A stretch of 38,244 bases of DNA, taken from an uncultured Verrucomicrobiota bacterium. GTDB taxonomy: Bacteria; Verrucomicrobiota; Verrucomicrobiia; Methylacidiphilales; Verrucolacustridaceae. Below are positions 16,329 to 25,515 of the stretch, one piece after another (position 1 is the first letter of the stretch; each line of letters begins with the position of its first letter). Under the pieces are notes generated by a model that saw only the letters and a program-made list of their open reading frames with translations, did no database searches and was not told where the DNA came from. Both the position numbers and the translations under genes were made by a program. The stretch covers positions 1 to 38,244 of the forward strand of contig CAJBOM010000158.1 of assembly GCA_903956835.1 (NCBI GenBank), read 5' to 3'.

Positions 16329-17432
16329 ATGAGTCGGTTGGAAGCTACGATTCGAGACGGGAAAAGAGTAACGGCTGAGGAAGCCTTGGAAATTTACGAT
16401 TGGCCCTTAGCGCGGTTGGGAAAATTAGCGGATGAGCGAAGGAACCAGGCGAAGGGGGCGGATTATGGGGGGCGGGGTAAGGAGTTGGTGACCTATATGG
16501 TTGATCGAAATATCAACTACACGAACGTCTGTGATGTGTACTGCAAGTTTTGCGCTTTTTATCGAACGGAGAAGGATGCGGATCACTATGTTCTCTCGCA
16601 GGAGCAGATCGACGGAAAGATTGATGAGTTGCTTGCGGTGGGAGGGAATCAGATTCTGTTGCAGGGAGGACACCACCCAAAGCTGAGTCTGGGGTGGTAT
16701 TTAAATCTGTTGCGGCATCTTCGGGCAAAGTATCCCCAAGTAAACATTCATGGATTTTCTCCCCCAGAATTTAATCATTTTGCGGAGGTGTTTGGCCTGC
16801 CATTAAAAGAAGTGGTTGGGTTATTCCGAGAGGCTGGGTTGGGGAGTATTCCAGGGGGGGGTGCGGAAATATTGGTGGATAGGGTCAGGCAGAAGATTGC
16901 CCCGCGGAAATGCGACACGGAGGGGTGGTTAAAGGTGATGGAGATTGCCCATGGGATGGGGATGCGTTCGAGTGCGACGATGATGTTCGGGCACGTGGAG
17001 ACTCCGGCGGAGCGGATCGAGCATCTTGGACGATTACGAGATTTGCAGGATCGGACGGGTGGATTTACTGCCTTCATCTGCTGGACGTTTCAGCCTGAGA
17101 ACACGGTATTGAAGGTGGCGAAGATGGGGTCGCATGAGTATTTGCGGATGCAGGCGCTTTCGAGAATTTTTCTGGATAATATTCCGAATGTGCAGTCGAG
17201 CTGGGTGACGCAGGGTCCTGCGATGGGTCAGGTGGCTTTAAAGTTTGGGGCGAACGATTTCGGGAGTTTGATGATGGAGGAGAACGTGGTTTCGAGTGCG
17301 GGAACGAGCTTCCGGCTCAGTTTGGATGAGATGCGGAGATTGATTCGTGAAGCGGGGTACGAGCCGTGGCAGAGAAACAACGAGTACGAGCTCTTGGGCG
17401 GGGCGGGGGAGAGCCCAACCCTGATGGCGTAA
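16329..17432 (+). CDS. mqnC: Cyclic dehypoxanthinyl futalosine synthase (radical SAM)
   Basis: Radical SAM enzyme of the futalosine route to menaquinone, cyclising dehypoxanthine futalosine. The 4Fe-4S motif is C-x3-C-x2-C in N-V-C-D-V-Y-C-K-F-C-A-F-Y-R, with the Cys at 68, 72 and 75 from the chosen start. I-L-L-Q-G-G-H-H-P and the C-terminal region (T-Q-G-P-A-M-G-Q-V-A-L, then F-G-A-N-D-F-G-S-L-M-M-E-E-N-V-V) are typical of MqnC. ATG at 16329 gives the usual short lead before the helical R-V-T-A-E-E-A-L; a TTG at 16311, overlapping the ACT stop as TTGA, is the alternative. Other mqn genes are not in this window. Confidence 0.93.
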   Translation: MSRLEATIRDGKRVTAEEALEIYDWPLARLGKLADERRNQAKGADYGGRGKELVTYMVDRNINYTNVCDVYCKFCAFYRTEKDADHYVLSQEQIDGKIDELLAVGGNQILLQGGHHPKLSLGWYLNLLRHLRAKYPQVNIHGFSPPEFNHFAEVFGLPLKEVVGLFREAGLGSIPGGGAEILVDRVRQKIAPRKCDTEGWLKVMEIAHGMGMRSSATMMFGHVETPAERIEHLGRLRDLQDRTGGFTAFICWTFQPENTVLKVAKMGSHEYLRMQALSRIFLDNIPNVQSSWVTQGPAMGQVALKFGANDFGSLMMEENVVSSAGTSFRLSLDEMRRLIREAGYEPWQRNNEYELLGGAGESPTLMA

Positions 17433-17540
17433 GGAGTTGGTTGGTCAGTTGGCGGATGGATTTACTGGGAGTGGTTCGGAAAAAAAAGAGCGAGAGAGAT
17501 GAGAACTGGTCAAGAGCCACCTGTTGGCTAAAAAAATACG

Positions 17541-19541
17541 ATGAAAAAACTAAGTGGGGTTGCGCGGGTGGGATGGCTGGGAGTGGCGCTGGGTGGGGCG
17601 GTAGCGCTGGCGGTGGTGGGTTTGCAGCGTGGGGAACCAGTGAATGCTCTTTGGTTGGTTGTGGCGACGGGTTGTGTCTACGCGATTGGGTATCGTTTTC
17701 ACAGTGCTTGGCTGATGGCCACGGTACTGATGATTGACGAGAGTCGAGAGACTCCGGCGATACGGCATGCGGACGGGCGAGATTTCGTGAAGACGAATCG
17801 GTGGGTGGTCTTTGGACACCATTTTGCGGCGATTGCGGGTCCAGGGCCTTTGGTGGGGCCAGTGTTAGCGGCGCAGTTTGGCTATTTACCTGGGCTGCTT
17901 TGGATTCTGATCGGTGCGGTATTGGGGGGGGCGGTGCACGACAGTATTATTCTGTGGTTGAGCGTTCGGCGTGGGGGGAAGTCGGTTGGGCAGATGTTGC
18001 GAGATGAGGTAGGGCCGACAGCGGGGACGATTGCGGTAATCGGGCTGCTAGGAATTTTGACGATGTTGATGGCGGTACTGGCCTTGGTGGTGGTGCGAGC
18101 GTTAGCGGAAAGTCCGTGGGGATTGTCGACGATTGTTTTGACGATGCCTTTGGCCTTGGTCATGGGGCTGGGGTTGCGGGGTGCGGGTGGAGTGAGAACG
18201 GGGTGGGTGACGGGGTTGGGGGTGTTGGCACTGGTGGGGTGTGTTTGGGCGGGGAAGTGGGTATCGGACGTTCCAACCCTCGCGAGAATGTTTACTTGGG
18301 ATGGGCTGACGTTGGCTTGGTCGGTCATGGGGTATGGGCTGACGGCGAGTATTCTTCCGGTTTGGCTTTTGTTGGCGCCGAGGGACTACCTGAGTTCGTT
18401 TTTAAAGATTGGGACGGTGGCGGTATTGGGGGTGTTGGTAGCGATTTTGGCGCCACAGTTGCAGATGCCTGGATTGACTAAATTTATTGATGGAAGCGGT
18501 CCAGTTTTTGCGGGGCCGGTTTTCCCTTTTTGTTTTATCACGATCGCTTGTGGAGCGGTGAGTGGTTTCCACTGTTTGGTGGCGTCGGGGACGACGCCAA
18601 AACTGTTGGCTAGCGAGGCGGACATACGGGTGGTTGGGTATGGAGCGATGATTACGGAGATGTGTGTTGGGGTGCTCGCTTTAGTGGCGGCGTGTGCCAT
18701 GCCGCCGGGAGAGTATTTTGCGATTAATCTAAGGGGTGAGCCGGCGGCGGTGGTGCAACAGATCACGGCGTTGGGCTTTCCCGTAAGTGAAAAGCAGATG
18801 GCGGACTTGGCGAGGTCGGTGGGGGAGAGCACCTTAATTGGGAGGACGGGTGGGGCCCCGACTTTTGCGGTTGGTATGGCGCAGATCTTCGCCCAGGGGT
18901 TGGGGATGGTGAGCGGTGCGGCGATGGCGTTTTGGTATCACTTTGCGATTATGTTTGAGGCTCTTTTCATTTTAACGACGATTGATGCGGGGACGCGGAT
19001 TGGGAGATTTCTGGTTCAAGAGGTGTTGGGTTGGCTTTGGAGACCGCTGGGTCAAGTGAACTCCTGGTTGGGAAGTGGGCTGGGGAGTTTGCTTTTTGTG
19101 GGGGGGTGGGGTTGGTTTCTTTATCAGGGGGTAATTGATCCGCAGGGTGGAATTAATAGTCTTTGGCCTATTTTTGGGGTGGCGAATCAGCTTTTGGCGG
19201 TAATGGCGCTGAGTTTAGCGACGACGGTGCTGTTGAAGATGGGGAAGGGGAAGTTGGTTTGGGTAACTTTAGCTCCGTTGGGCTGGTTGGTAGTGGTGAC
19301 GTTCTCGGCGGGGTGGATGAAGATATTCAGTCCTGATCCGCGCTTGGGATTTCTGGCGGGGTACGATCAAGCATTGGTGGCGGGCCAGGGGAAGCTGGCA
19401 ATCGCGCAGGCGACGAATGCTGGAATTACGGGATTTTTTCTAGTGCTGGTGGTGCTGGTCTTGGGAGCGTGCGGTAGGATTGCTTGGCGGCGGTGGCGGG
19501 GATTGAGTATTCCGCCCGTGACGGAGGAGGGGGTGGCCTAA
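17541..19541 (+). CDS. cstA: CstA-family carbon starvation transporter
   Basis: Large inner-membrane transporter, 666 residues with many hydrophobic segments; CstA/BtsT relatives import pyruvate or peptides during carbon limitation. Diagnostic segments are [13 protein letters not shown], the G-A-V-H-D turn, [16 protein letters not shown] and [15 protein letters not shown]. It sits 108 bases after mqnC; the gap has A-runs but no clear terminator or promoter. No good Shine-Dalgarno precedes the ATG. Its TAA overlaps the convergent hppA stop. No btsSR- or crp-type control element is recognisable. Confidence 0.95.
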   Translation: MKKLSGVARVGWLGVALGGAVALAVVGLQRGEPVNALWLVVATGCVYAIGYRFHSAWLMATVLMIDESRETPAIRHADGRDFVKTNRWVVFGHHFAAIAGPGPLVGPVLAAQFGYLPGLLWILIGAVLGGAVHDSIILWLSVRRGGKSVGQMLRDEVGPTAGTIAVIGLLGILTMLMAVLALVVVRALAESPWGLSTIVLTMPLALVMGLGLRGAGGVRTGWVTGLGVLALVGCVWAGKWVSDVPTLARMFTWDGLTLAWSVMGYGLTASILPVWLLLAPRDYLSSFLKIGTVAVLGVLVAILAPQLQMPGLTKFIDGSGPVFAGPVFPFCFITIACGAVSGFHCLVASGTTPKLLASEADIRVVGYGAMITEMCVGVLALVAACAMPPGEYFAINLRGEPAAVVQQITALGFPVSEKQMADLARSVGESTLIGRTGGAPTFAVGMAQIFAQGLGMVSGAAMAFWYHFAIMFEALFILTTIDAGTRIGRFLVQEVLGWLWRPLGQVNSWLGSGLGSLLFVGGWGWFLYQGVIDPQGGINSLWPIFGVANQLLAVMALSLATTVLLKMGKGKLVWVTLAPLGWLVVVTFSAGWMKIFSPDPRLGFLAGYDQALVAGQGKLAIAQATNAGITGFFLVLVVLVLGACGRIAWRRWRGLSIPPVTEEGVA

Positions 19542-21622
19542 AAAAAGATTGGGATGATGAGGATGGCGACGATGTTGACGACTTTGATCATGGGATTAAT
19601 CGCGGGGCCGGCGGTGTCTTTGTAGGGATCGCCGACGGTATCACCAGTGACGGCGGCGGCATGGGCGAGGGATCCTTTGCCTCCGTGATTTCCTTCTTCG
19701 ATATATTTTTTGGCGTTGTCCCAGGCTCCGCCGGAGGAGGTCATAGCGATGGCGACAAAGAGGCCGGTGACGATGGTACCGACAAGGACTCCACCGAGGA
19801 CGACGGGACCGAGGCCTGGGGTGGCGGCGACGGCAACAACGAAGACGATGGGGAGGAGTGCGGGAACGACCATTTGGCGAAGGGCGGCTTTGGTAACGAT
19901 ATCGACGCAGGTTCCGTAGTCAGGTTTTTGGGTGCCTTTAAGGATTCCTGGTTTTTCGGCGAGTTGGCGTCGGACTTCTCGGACGACAGCGCCAGCGGCG
20001 ATGCCGACGGCATCCATGGAGCGAGCGGTGAAGACGAAGGGAAGGAGGCCGCCGATGAAGAGGCCGATGATGACTTTGGGTTCAGTGAGGGAGAACTCGA
20101 GGCTGGGCATGGCGGAGCCCAAGGAGATGAAGTGCACTTTAAGTTCTTGGACGTAGGAGCCGAAGAGGACGAGAGAGGCGAGGCCGGCGGAGGCGATGGC
20201 ATAGCCTTTGGTGACGGCTTTCATGGTATTGCCGACGGCGTCAAGTTCGTCGGTGCGTTCGCGGACTGATTTGGGCATGCCGGACATGACTGCGATCCCG
20301 CCGGCGTTGTCGGTGATGGGGCCGAAGGCGTCGAGGGAGATGATGATGCCTGCCATGGAGAGCATGGCCATGACGGCGATGGCGATGCCGTAAAGTCCTG
20401 CGAAGTGGTAGCTAAGGAAGATGGCGATGCCGATAAAGCCGACGGGCAGGGCGGTGGCGTGGGAGCCGATGGCAAGGCCAGCGATAATGTTGGTGGCGTG
20501 GCCGGTTTCAGAGGCTTTTGCGATATGGCGAACGGGGGCGCAATGGGTGGAGGTGTAGTAGTTGGTGATGAGGAGAACGACGAAGGTCATGAGAAGACCG
20601 ACGAGGGAGGCTAAGTAAATACCGTTGGTTGATGCGATTTGCCCGTCGTGACGAAGACCTTCTGGAAAAAAGACATGAGTGAGAGGCCAGAGAACTGCGG
20701 CGGAGGCAAGGGCACTGACGAGAACTCCGAGGCTGAGAAGGCGGGTGGGGTTTCCCTTGCCGAAGTTGACAGTGAGAATGCCGAGAATAGCGGAGAGTAT
20801 GGAGACGCCGCCGACGACGAAGGGGTAGGCGAGGGCAGCGGGATCAGGCTGGCCATCGCCCCCGAAGACGGTGAGGTAGGCTACGAGAATACAGCCGATG
20901 AGGCTGACGGCGTAGGTTTCAAAGACATCGGCGGCCATCCCAGCGCAATCGCCGACGTTATCGCCGACGTTGTCGGCAATGGTGGCGGGGTTACGAGGGT
21001 CATCTTCTTCGAGTTGGGATTCGAGTTTGCCAACGAGGTCTGCGCCGACATCGGCGGCTTTGGTGTAAATGCCTCCGCCCAAACGAGCGAAGACGCTGAC
21101 GAGAGAGGCTCCGAGGGCGAGGCCGGTTAAGCTATCGATGGCGGCACGGAGGCCGAGCCAGCGGGAGGCGACGAGATAGAAGGTGCCGATGGATAGTAGG
21201 GCGAGGGCAACGACGAGCAGGCCGGTGACGGCGCCACCGTTGAAGGCATTACGCAAGGCGGCGGTACGGCTAATGGTGGCGGCTTGGGCGGTGCGAACGT
21301 TGGCCATGACGGCGATTCGCATACCTGCGAAGCCAGCGACAAGGCTACAAGCGGCGCCGACGACAAAGCCGATGCCAGTGGGAATATTCTTTAGGTAACA
21401 GATGGCGGCAAGAAGAACTAGGGCAATGATGGAGACGGCTTGAAGTTGGCGATGGAGGTAGGCGGCGGCGCCTTCTTGAATTGCAGTGGCGACTTCGCAC
21501 ATGCGCTCGTTGCCAGCAGGTTGGCGTTTAATCCAGAGGATAAGTGCGACGGCGGCGGCAAGACCGACGGCAGCGGAGATTAAGCTGAAAAAGACGGCAT
21601 TATTTAAAATGAAATTACTCAT
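19538..21622 (-). CDS. hppA: Membrane-bound ion-translocating pyrophosphatase, K+-independent type
   Basis: Couples hydrolysis of cytoplasmic pyrophosphate to H+ pumping. The 694 residues include the catalytic stretch [16 protein letters not shown] (182-197), [14 protein letters not shown] (217-230) and many membrane helices. The potassium switch reads G-N-T-M-K468-A-V-T471-K-G; Lys and Thr at these two places mark the K+-independent H+-pumping subfamily (Ala and Gly mark the K+-dependent one). The ATG lies 113 bases from the divergent marR gene. Its 3' end overlaps cstA by four bases with no room for a terminator between them. Confidence 0.96.
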   Translation of the reverse strand: MSNFILNNAVFFSLISAAVGLAAAVALILWIKRQPAGNERMCEVATAIQEGAAAYLHRQLQAVSIIALVLLAAICYLKNIPTGIGFVVGAACSLVAGFAGMRIAVMANVRTAQAATISRTAALRNAFNGGAVTGLLVVALALLSIGTFYLVASRWLGLRAAIDSLTGLALGASLVSVFARLGGGIYTKAADVGADLVGKLESQLEEDDPRNPATIADNVGDNVGDCAGMAADVFETYAVSLIGCILVAYLTVFGGDGQPDPAALAYPFVVGGVSILSAILGILTVNFGKGNPTRLLSLGVLVSALASAAVLWPLTHVFFPEGLRHDGQIASTNGIYLASLVGLLMTFVVLLITNYYTSTHCAPVRHIAKASETGHATNIIAGLAIGSHATALPVGFIGIAIFLSYHFAGLYGIAIAVMAMLSMAGIIISLDAFGPITDNAGGIAVMSGMPKSVRERTDELDAVGNTMKAVTKGYAIASAGLASLVLFGSYVQELKVHFISLGSAMPSLEFSLTEPKVIIGLFIGGLLPFVFTARSMDAVGIAAGAVVREVRRQLAEKPGILKGTQKPDYGTCVDIVTKAALRQMVVPALLPIVFVVAVAATPGLGPVVLGGVLVGTIVTGLFVAIAMTSSGGAWDNAKKYIEEGNHGGKGSLAHAAAVTGDTVGDPYKDTAGPAINPMIKVVNIVAILIIPIFF

Positions 21623-21697
21623 GGGATATTGCCAGAAAGTAGGGTTTGCGATGAGGCAAGCAACGTTATTCGGATCGATTTATGATATTTTAAGTAC

Positions 21698-21726
21698 TTG
21701 TATGAGTTGGATATTCCATATATTGT
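21698..21726 (+). promoter_or_regulatory. Candidate marR promoter in an AT-rich divergent spacer
   Basis: The spacer 21623-21735 is strikingly AT-rich for this genome. TTGTAT (21698-21703) and TATTGT (21721-21726) are 17 bases apart and would start transcription within a few bases of the marR ATG. A perfect 8-base palindrome AAGTACTT (21692-21699) overlaps the -35, and ATAT-armed repeats surround the -10; either could bind MarR. A different -10, TATGAT at 21681-21686, lacks a matching -35. Confidence 0.35.
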
Positions 21727-21735
21727 ATATTTCAC

Positions 21736-22209
21736 ATGACGAAGTATTTGAAAAACGGTTTCACGGGTGGGCTGGACGCTCGGGTTTTTGAGTTAGAGAG
21801 GATTGCCACTCTGTTGCAGCGGCGGTTTCTTTTGGACTTATTTAGGCAAACATCGGCCAAGCGACTTTCAGTGCCGCAGTTTACACTTTTGGGTTTTCTT
21901 GCGGGGACATCGGGTGTGGCGATGGGGGTATTGGCCAAACGAATGAGTCATGCTACTTCGGCGACGACGGGGTTAGTGGATCGGTTGGAGGCGGTGGGAT
22001 TGGTTAAGCGGCACGCGGTAGCTGGAGATCGGAGGCAAAAGTTGGTGGGAATCACTACAAAAGGGAAAGAGTTGATGGGTCGATTACAAGGCGAGTTACG
22101 GCATCATTTGAATGAAATTCTTGGTCAGGTCGAAGAGAGGGATCAGGACGCTTGGGTAAGGATTTATCGGGTAATGGAGAAATACTGTGATGAACTCCCG
22201 CGCAGTTAA
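21736..22209 (+). CDS. MarR-family transcriptional regulator
   Basis: A 157-residue winged-helix repressor. Helices flank the DNA-binding core L-S-V-P-Q-F-T-L-L-G-F-L, then A-K-R-M-S-H-A-T-S-A-T-T-G-L-V-D-R-L-E (recognition helix) and the wing G-D-R-R-Q-K-L-V-G-I-T-T-K-G. It is transcribed with the TolC-family gene, whose start lies inside its last 20 bases, so it probably controls an efflux or stress operon and itself, in response to small hydrophobic ligands or oxidants. The AT-rich divergent spacer upstream is the likely operator. Confidence 0.92.
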   Translation: MTKYLKNGFTGGLDARVFELERIATLLQRRFLLDLFRQTSAKRLSVPQFTLLGFLAGTSGVAMGVLAKRMSHATSATTGLVDRLEAVGLVKRHAVAGDRRQKLVGITTKGKELMGRLQGELRHHLNEILGQVEERDQDAWVRIYRVMEKYCDELPRS

Positions 22210-23668
22210 AATCGCAGGACTATTCTTGGTGGCCTGGGGATCGGGGCTACTCGGTCAAGAGAAAGACGTTGCCAAGGGGGCTTCCGCATCGGCGGTGCCC
22301 GAGTTTGCGAGTAAGAAGCTGGATTTGGCAGAGTGTGTGGCTTTGGCGCTAGCCCAGAACACAGAAATTCTGCAGGCGAAGGAGGAGGTGCGACGAAAGG
22401 AGGGAATTTCGGTGGTGGTGAGGAGTGAGTTGCTTCCCAAGATAACTGGGCAGGGCACTTTTCAATATCAGAACAATTCGCTAAGTGGGTTGCTGGTACA
22501 GAACGGGATTCTTTCAGCGGATGAGTTGAACTGGAATGCGGGGGTACGGGTGACCCAACTTCTCTTTGACGGAGGGGCGGCGTTCTCGCGGACTCGGGCG
22601 GCGCGAATTGCCCAGGGGCAGTCGATGCTTCTTTTGCAAGACACGATCGATCGGGTGATGCTGGATGTGCGTCGGACGGTCTATACGGTTTTGCTGAACC
22701 GATCGCTGATCGATGTGCAGACGGAGGCGGTGAGTTTGAAGCAGGAGCAGCTTTCCAGTCAAAAAAAGCGTTTTAACGCTGGGACGGTGACAAAATTTAA
22801 TGTGCTGACGGCGGATGTGGAGTTAGCGAATAATTTGCCACAACTGATTCGGGCTCGAAACAACAAGAGGACGGCTGAGGTGCAGTTGGCCCGAATTCTG
22901 GCCTTGGACTATCCCTTGGATGTGCCGGATGACTGGATGCCGCCGGTGATGGTCCAGGGAGAATTGCCGTATCAACCGATCCAAGTTGATTTACCCAGTT
23001 CCTTGGTGAATGCGGTGCATAACCGGCATGATTTGCGGGCGAACCAGCAGGAGATTGAAGTGCAGAAGAAGCTCTTTGACGCGGCGAAGGAGGATGCTTT
23101 TGTGCCGAAGATCGTGGGGTCGGGCGGGTATGATGTGATTCAGAATCCCACGAGCTCCAGTTTGGGTAGTACCCAGCAAGGTGCGCTCGCCAATATTAAT
23201 GGGACATGGACGATTTTTGACGGGCTAGCGAATACGGGGCGCTTTGAGCAGTTGAGAGCGCAGATTGCCAAGGCGACGGTAGCGTATGAGGAGAAGCGGC
23301 GATCGGTGGAAAGTGATGTGCGGGACGCGGTAGTGAAGCTGGAGGAGGCCCAGGAGCTGGTCATTTCGCAGCAGAAAAATGTGCAACAGGCACGGGAGAG
23401 CTTGCGTTTAGCGGAGGCTCGTTTTAATGCGGGTGCGGGAATTCAGTTGGACATTATTAATGCGCAATCGAATTTAACTCAGGCGCAGTTTAATGAACTG
23501 CAGGGTAGGTATGACTACAATGTTGCGTTAGCTCTTTTGGAAAGGGCAACTTGCACGCCTTTTGGCCCGAAAAATCCGCCGGCGCTTCCAAGGACGGTAT
23601 CTCTTCCTCCCAAGCCGAAAGTGAGCATGCAAGCTTCGAGTTCGGTAGGACTTCAGCCTGGGCAGTGA
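22190..23668 (+). CDS. TolC-family outer-membrane efflux protein
   Basis: Outer-membrane channel of tripartite export systems. A signal peptide covers about the first 25 residues (hydrophobic core around A-G-L-F-L-V-A-W-G). Two OEP repeats follow: L-A-L-A-Q-N-T-E-I-L-Q-A-K-E-E-V near the N-terminus and L-R-L-A-E-A-R-F-N-A-G-A-G-I-Q-L near the C-terminus, the A-R-F-N-A-G segment being the family signature. The ATG at 22190 is used; a GTG one codon earlier is possible. GGAGA precedes at a suitable distance. No periplasmic adaptor or inner-membrane pump gene is adjacent, so its partners must be encoded elsewhere. The stop overlaps the pgeF start (GTGA). Confidence 0.92.
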   Translation: MNSRAVKIAGLFLVAWGSGLLGQEKDVAKGASASAVPEFASKKLDLAECVALALAQNTEILQAKEEVRRKEGISVVVRSELLPKITGQGTFQYQNNSLSGLLVQNGILSADELNWNAGVRVTQLLFDGGAAFSRTRAARIAQGQSMLLLQDTIDRVMLDVRRTVYTVLLNRSLIDVQTEAVSLKQEQLSSQKKRFNAGTVTKFNVLTADVELANNLPQLIRARNNKRTAEVQLARILALDYPLDVPDDWMPPVMVQGELPYQPIQVDLPSSLVNAVHNRHDLRANQQEIEVQKKLFDAAKEDAFVPKIVGSGGYDVIQNPTSSSLGSTQQGALANINGTWTIFDGLANTGRFEQLRAQIAKATVAYEEKRRSVESDVRDAVVKLEEAQELVISQQKNVQQARESLRLAEARFNAGAGIQLDIINAQSNLTQAQFNELQGRYDYNVALALLERATCTPFGPKNPPALPRTVSLPPKPKVSMQASSSVGLQPGQ

Positions 23669-24273
23669 ATTTTTTACGCTTCTCGGAGTTGGAGAGGCAA
23701 GGGTGCCTGCACGGATTTACTCTTCGGTCGGATCCAACGCTGGGGACGGCAGATATTTCTCAAATTTTAAAAGAGGCGGGATTACCGCAGAACTATGTGA
23801 TGGGGGAGCAGACCCATGGAGCGGGGGTGGCAGTGGTAGGGTTGGGGGGAGGTGGGAGAGTGATCCCAGAGGTGGATGGGTTGGTGACCATAGAGAAAAA
23901 TGTATCGCTGGTGATTCGAGTGGCAGATTGCGGGCCAGTATGGATTCGGTGCGGGAAAACGGGTGCGGTAGGGTTGGTGCATAGCGGGAGGAAAGGGACG
24001 GAGATGGGAGTAGTGGAGGTTGCGGTCCGCAAAATGAGGGCTGAATTTGGGGCGGAGGCGAGGGATATGGTGGCACTTCTGGGGCCTTGTATTCGGCCTC
24101 CGCACTACGAGGTAGATTTTGCGGGTGAGATTTTGCGTCAGTTGGCAAGGGAGGGAGTGGGGGAGATTGTGGATACAAAAATTTGCACGGCGGATGATCT
24201 TGGAAGATTTTATTCTTATCGGTCCGAAAAAGGTAAAACGGGTAGGCACTATGCGGTGATGGCGATGAGTTAG
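23665..24273 (+). CDS. pgeF: Laccase-domain (YfiH/PgeF) purine nucleoside phosphorylase-like protein
   Basis: A member of the multicopper polyphenol oxidase/YfiH family; characterised members phosphorolyse purine nucleosides or correct peptidoglycan precursors. Metal ligands are present: H51 in G-E-Q-T-H-G, C89 in V-A-D-C-G-P, H106 in G-L-V-H-S-G. The usual V-H-A-G-W-R-G-T is V-H-S-G-R-K-G-T here, and A-D-C-x-P has Gly as x. At 202 residues it is shorter than the usual 240. The GTG at 23665 overlaps the TolC stop; the frame is open further left to 23551, but those residues are an out-of-frame reading of tolC and resemble nothing in the family. Confidence 0.88.
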   Translation: MNFLRFSELERQGCLHGFTLRSDPTLGTADISQILKEAGLPQNYVMGEQTHGAGVAVVGLGGGGRVIPEVDGLVTIEKNVSLVIRVADCGPVWIRCGKTGAVGLVHSGRKGTEMGVVEVAVRKMRAEFGAEARDMVALLGPCIRPPHYEVDFAGEILRQLAREGVGEIVDTKICTADDLGRFYSYRSEKGKTGRHYAVMAMS

Positions 24274-24364
24274 TTGGGGAGGAAGAAGGAGCAATCAAAA
24301 AGGAAAGGCAAAGAGGGGCGTGGTATGGCCTTTGACTTGGCCTGTGTTGGAGAGAATATGGGGC

Positions 24365-25456
24365 ATGGCGGGAATGACAAAGGAGTCGGTTTGGTTGGCG
24401 ACAGCTGGAGTAGGGTTAGCGCTAGGGTTTGGGTTGGGCCGAGTGACAGCACCTGGAGGTCCCTTGGGAGGTGAGATGAAGGTGAGGGGTTCTGCTAAGC
24501 AGATAGGGCAGGGTGAAAAGGAGGTTGAGGAAAGAGAAAAGGTTGATGGGGGAAGGGAGGGGCAAGCGCAGGTCTCGGTTGAGGAGAAGTTTGCCAGGGC
24601 GCTGGTGATGAGTGATCCCAAGACGAGGGATCGGGAGTTAGAGAATAGCTTGAGCCAAGCATCTTTGGCTGAAGTGAAGAAGGCGTTGGACATGGCCTTG
24701 GGCCTACCCGAAGGCGCGGCCAAAAGGGCGGCGATGGCGAAGGTGATGGAAAGGTGGGGGCAGTTGGAGGGGCCGAAGGCGGTGGCCTATGCAGAAAAAC
24801 TTTTTGCGGAGAGCGGAAATCCTGATCTTTTGAAAGATGCCATGCGGGGATGGGGGCAGACTGATCCGCAGGCTTCGATTGCCTACACCCAAGCGATGGA
24901 GGTGGGGGATGGAATTCGTCGGGACATCACCAGAGATCTTTTTCGGGATTGGACGGATCGCAATCCTCAGGGAGCGGCGTCCTACGCAGCGAGCAATCCG
25001 ATGGATGTGGGTCGTGGTGGAGTGACTTCCTTGCTTGCGGATCGGTGGTCGAAGCAGGATCCGCAGTCGGCGGCGAACTGGGCGATGAGTTTGCCCGCGG
25101 GAAAAGAGCAACTGAAGGCTTTGGATGAGTTGGTGCAAAACTGGTCGGATTTGAATTTGCAGGCGGCGGCTGATTTTGTGAGTCGGCAATCTGCGGGGGA
25201 GAAAAAGGACGCCATGGTGAGTACCTTAGCGAAGGAGGTGGCCAAGCTGGATCCCTCGGCGGGGCTGAAATGGGTTTCGACTTTGAGTGACCCTGTGCTG
25301 CAGGAGCGAACGGCTATGGGGGTGTTGTGGCGAACCGCACGAAGTGACCCGGTGGCGGCCCAGCAGATTCTGAAAAACTCTTCTCTTTCCGCGACGGTAC
25401 AAACGGCGGTTTTAACGAAAATGATGAAGAACAGTAGCCGCTGGAATGATCCGTAA
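24365..25456 (+). CDS. Membrane-anchored protein with 32-33-residue helical repeats
   Basis: A 363-residue protein not assigned to a named family. An N-terminal segment (V-W-L-A-T-A-G-V-G-L-A-L-G-F-G-L-G) is a single membrane anchor, followed by a charged low-complexity linker and then at least six repeats. Each repeat centres on W-x3-D/N-P-Q-x-A-x2-Y/W-A; the anchor Trp lie at about 131, 163, 196, 228 and 260, with weaker copies near 293 and 324. The period predicts a two-helix solenoid of TPR or Sel1 type, probably a periplasmic scaffold. ATG at 24365 has GGAGAG upstream; ATG 24374 is an alternative. It starts 91 bases after pgeF and converges on the ABC-F gene. Confidence 0.8.
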   Translation: MAGMTKESVWLATAGVGLALGFGLGRVTAPGGPLGGEMKVRGSAKQIGQGEKEVEEREKVDGGREGQAQVSVEEKFARALVMSDPKTRDRELENSLSQASLAEVKKALDMALGLPEGAAKRAAMAKVMERWGQLEGPKAVAYAEKLFAESGNPDLLKDAMRGWGQTDPQASIAYTQAMEVGDGIRRDITRDLFRDWTDRNPQGAASYAASNPMDVGRGGVTSLLADRWSKQDPQSAANWAMSLPAGKEQLKALDELVQNWSDLNLQAAADFVSRQSAGEKKDAMVSTLAKEVAKLDPSAGLKWVSTLSDPVLQERTAMGVLWRTARSDPVAAQQILKNSSLSATVQTAVLTKMMKNSSRWNDP

Positions 25457-25515
25457 GGGAAGGAGAGTGGGTGATTCTTTCCAAGGACCGATCCTCTTGC
25501 GGTTGGGTGGCTTTG

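Noticed and set aside
19484-20269. Open frame on the + strand opposite hppA
   Set aside because: Antisense shadow of the pyrophosphatase with a Gly/Asp-rich composition and no family features.
25488-25502. CCAAGGACCGATCCT shared with about 37911-37925
   Set aside because: A single 15-base match is roughly what chance gives in a window of this length, and the flanks do not match.
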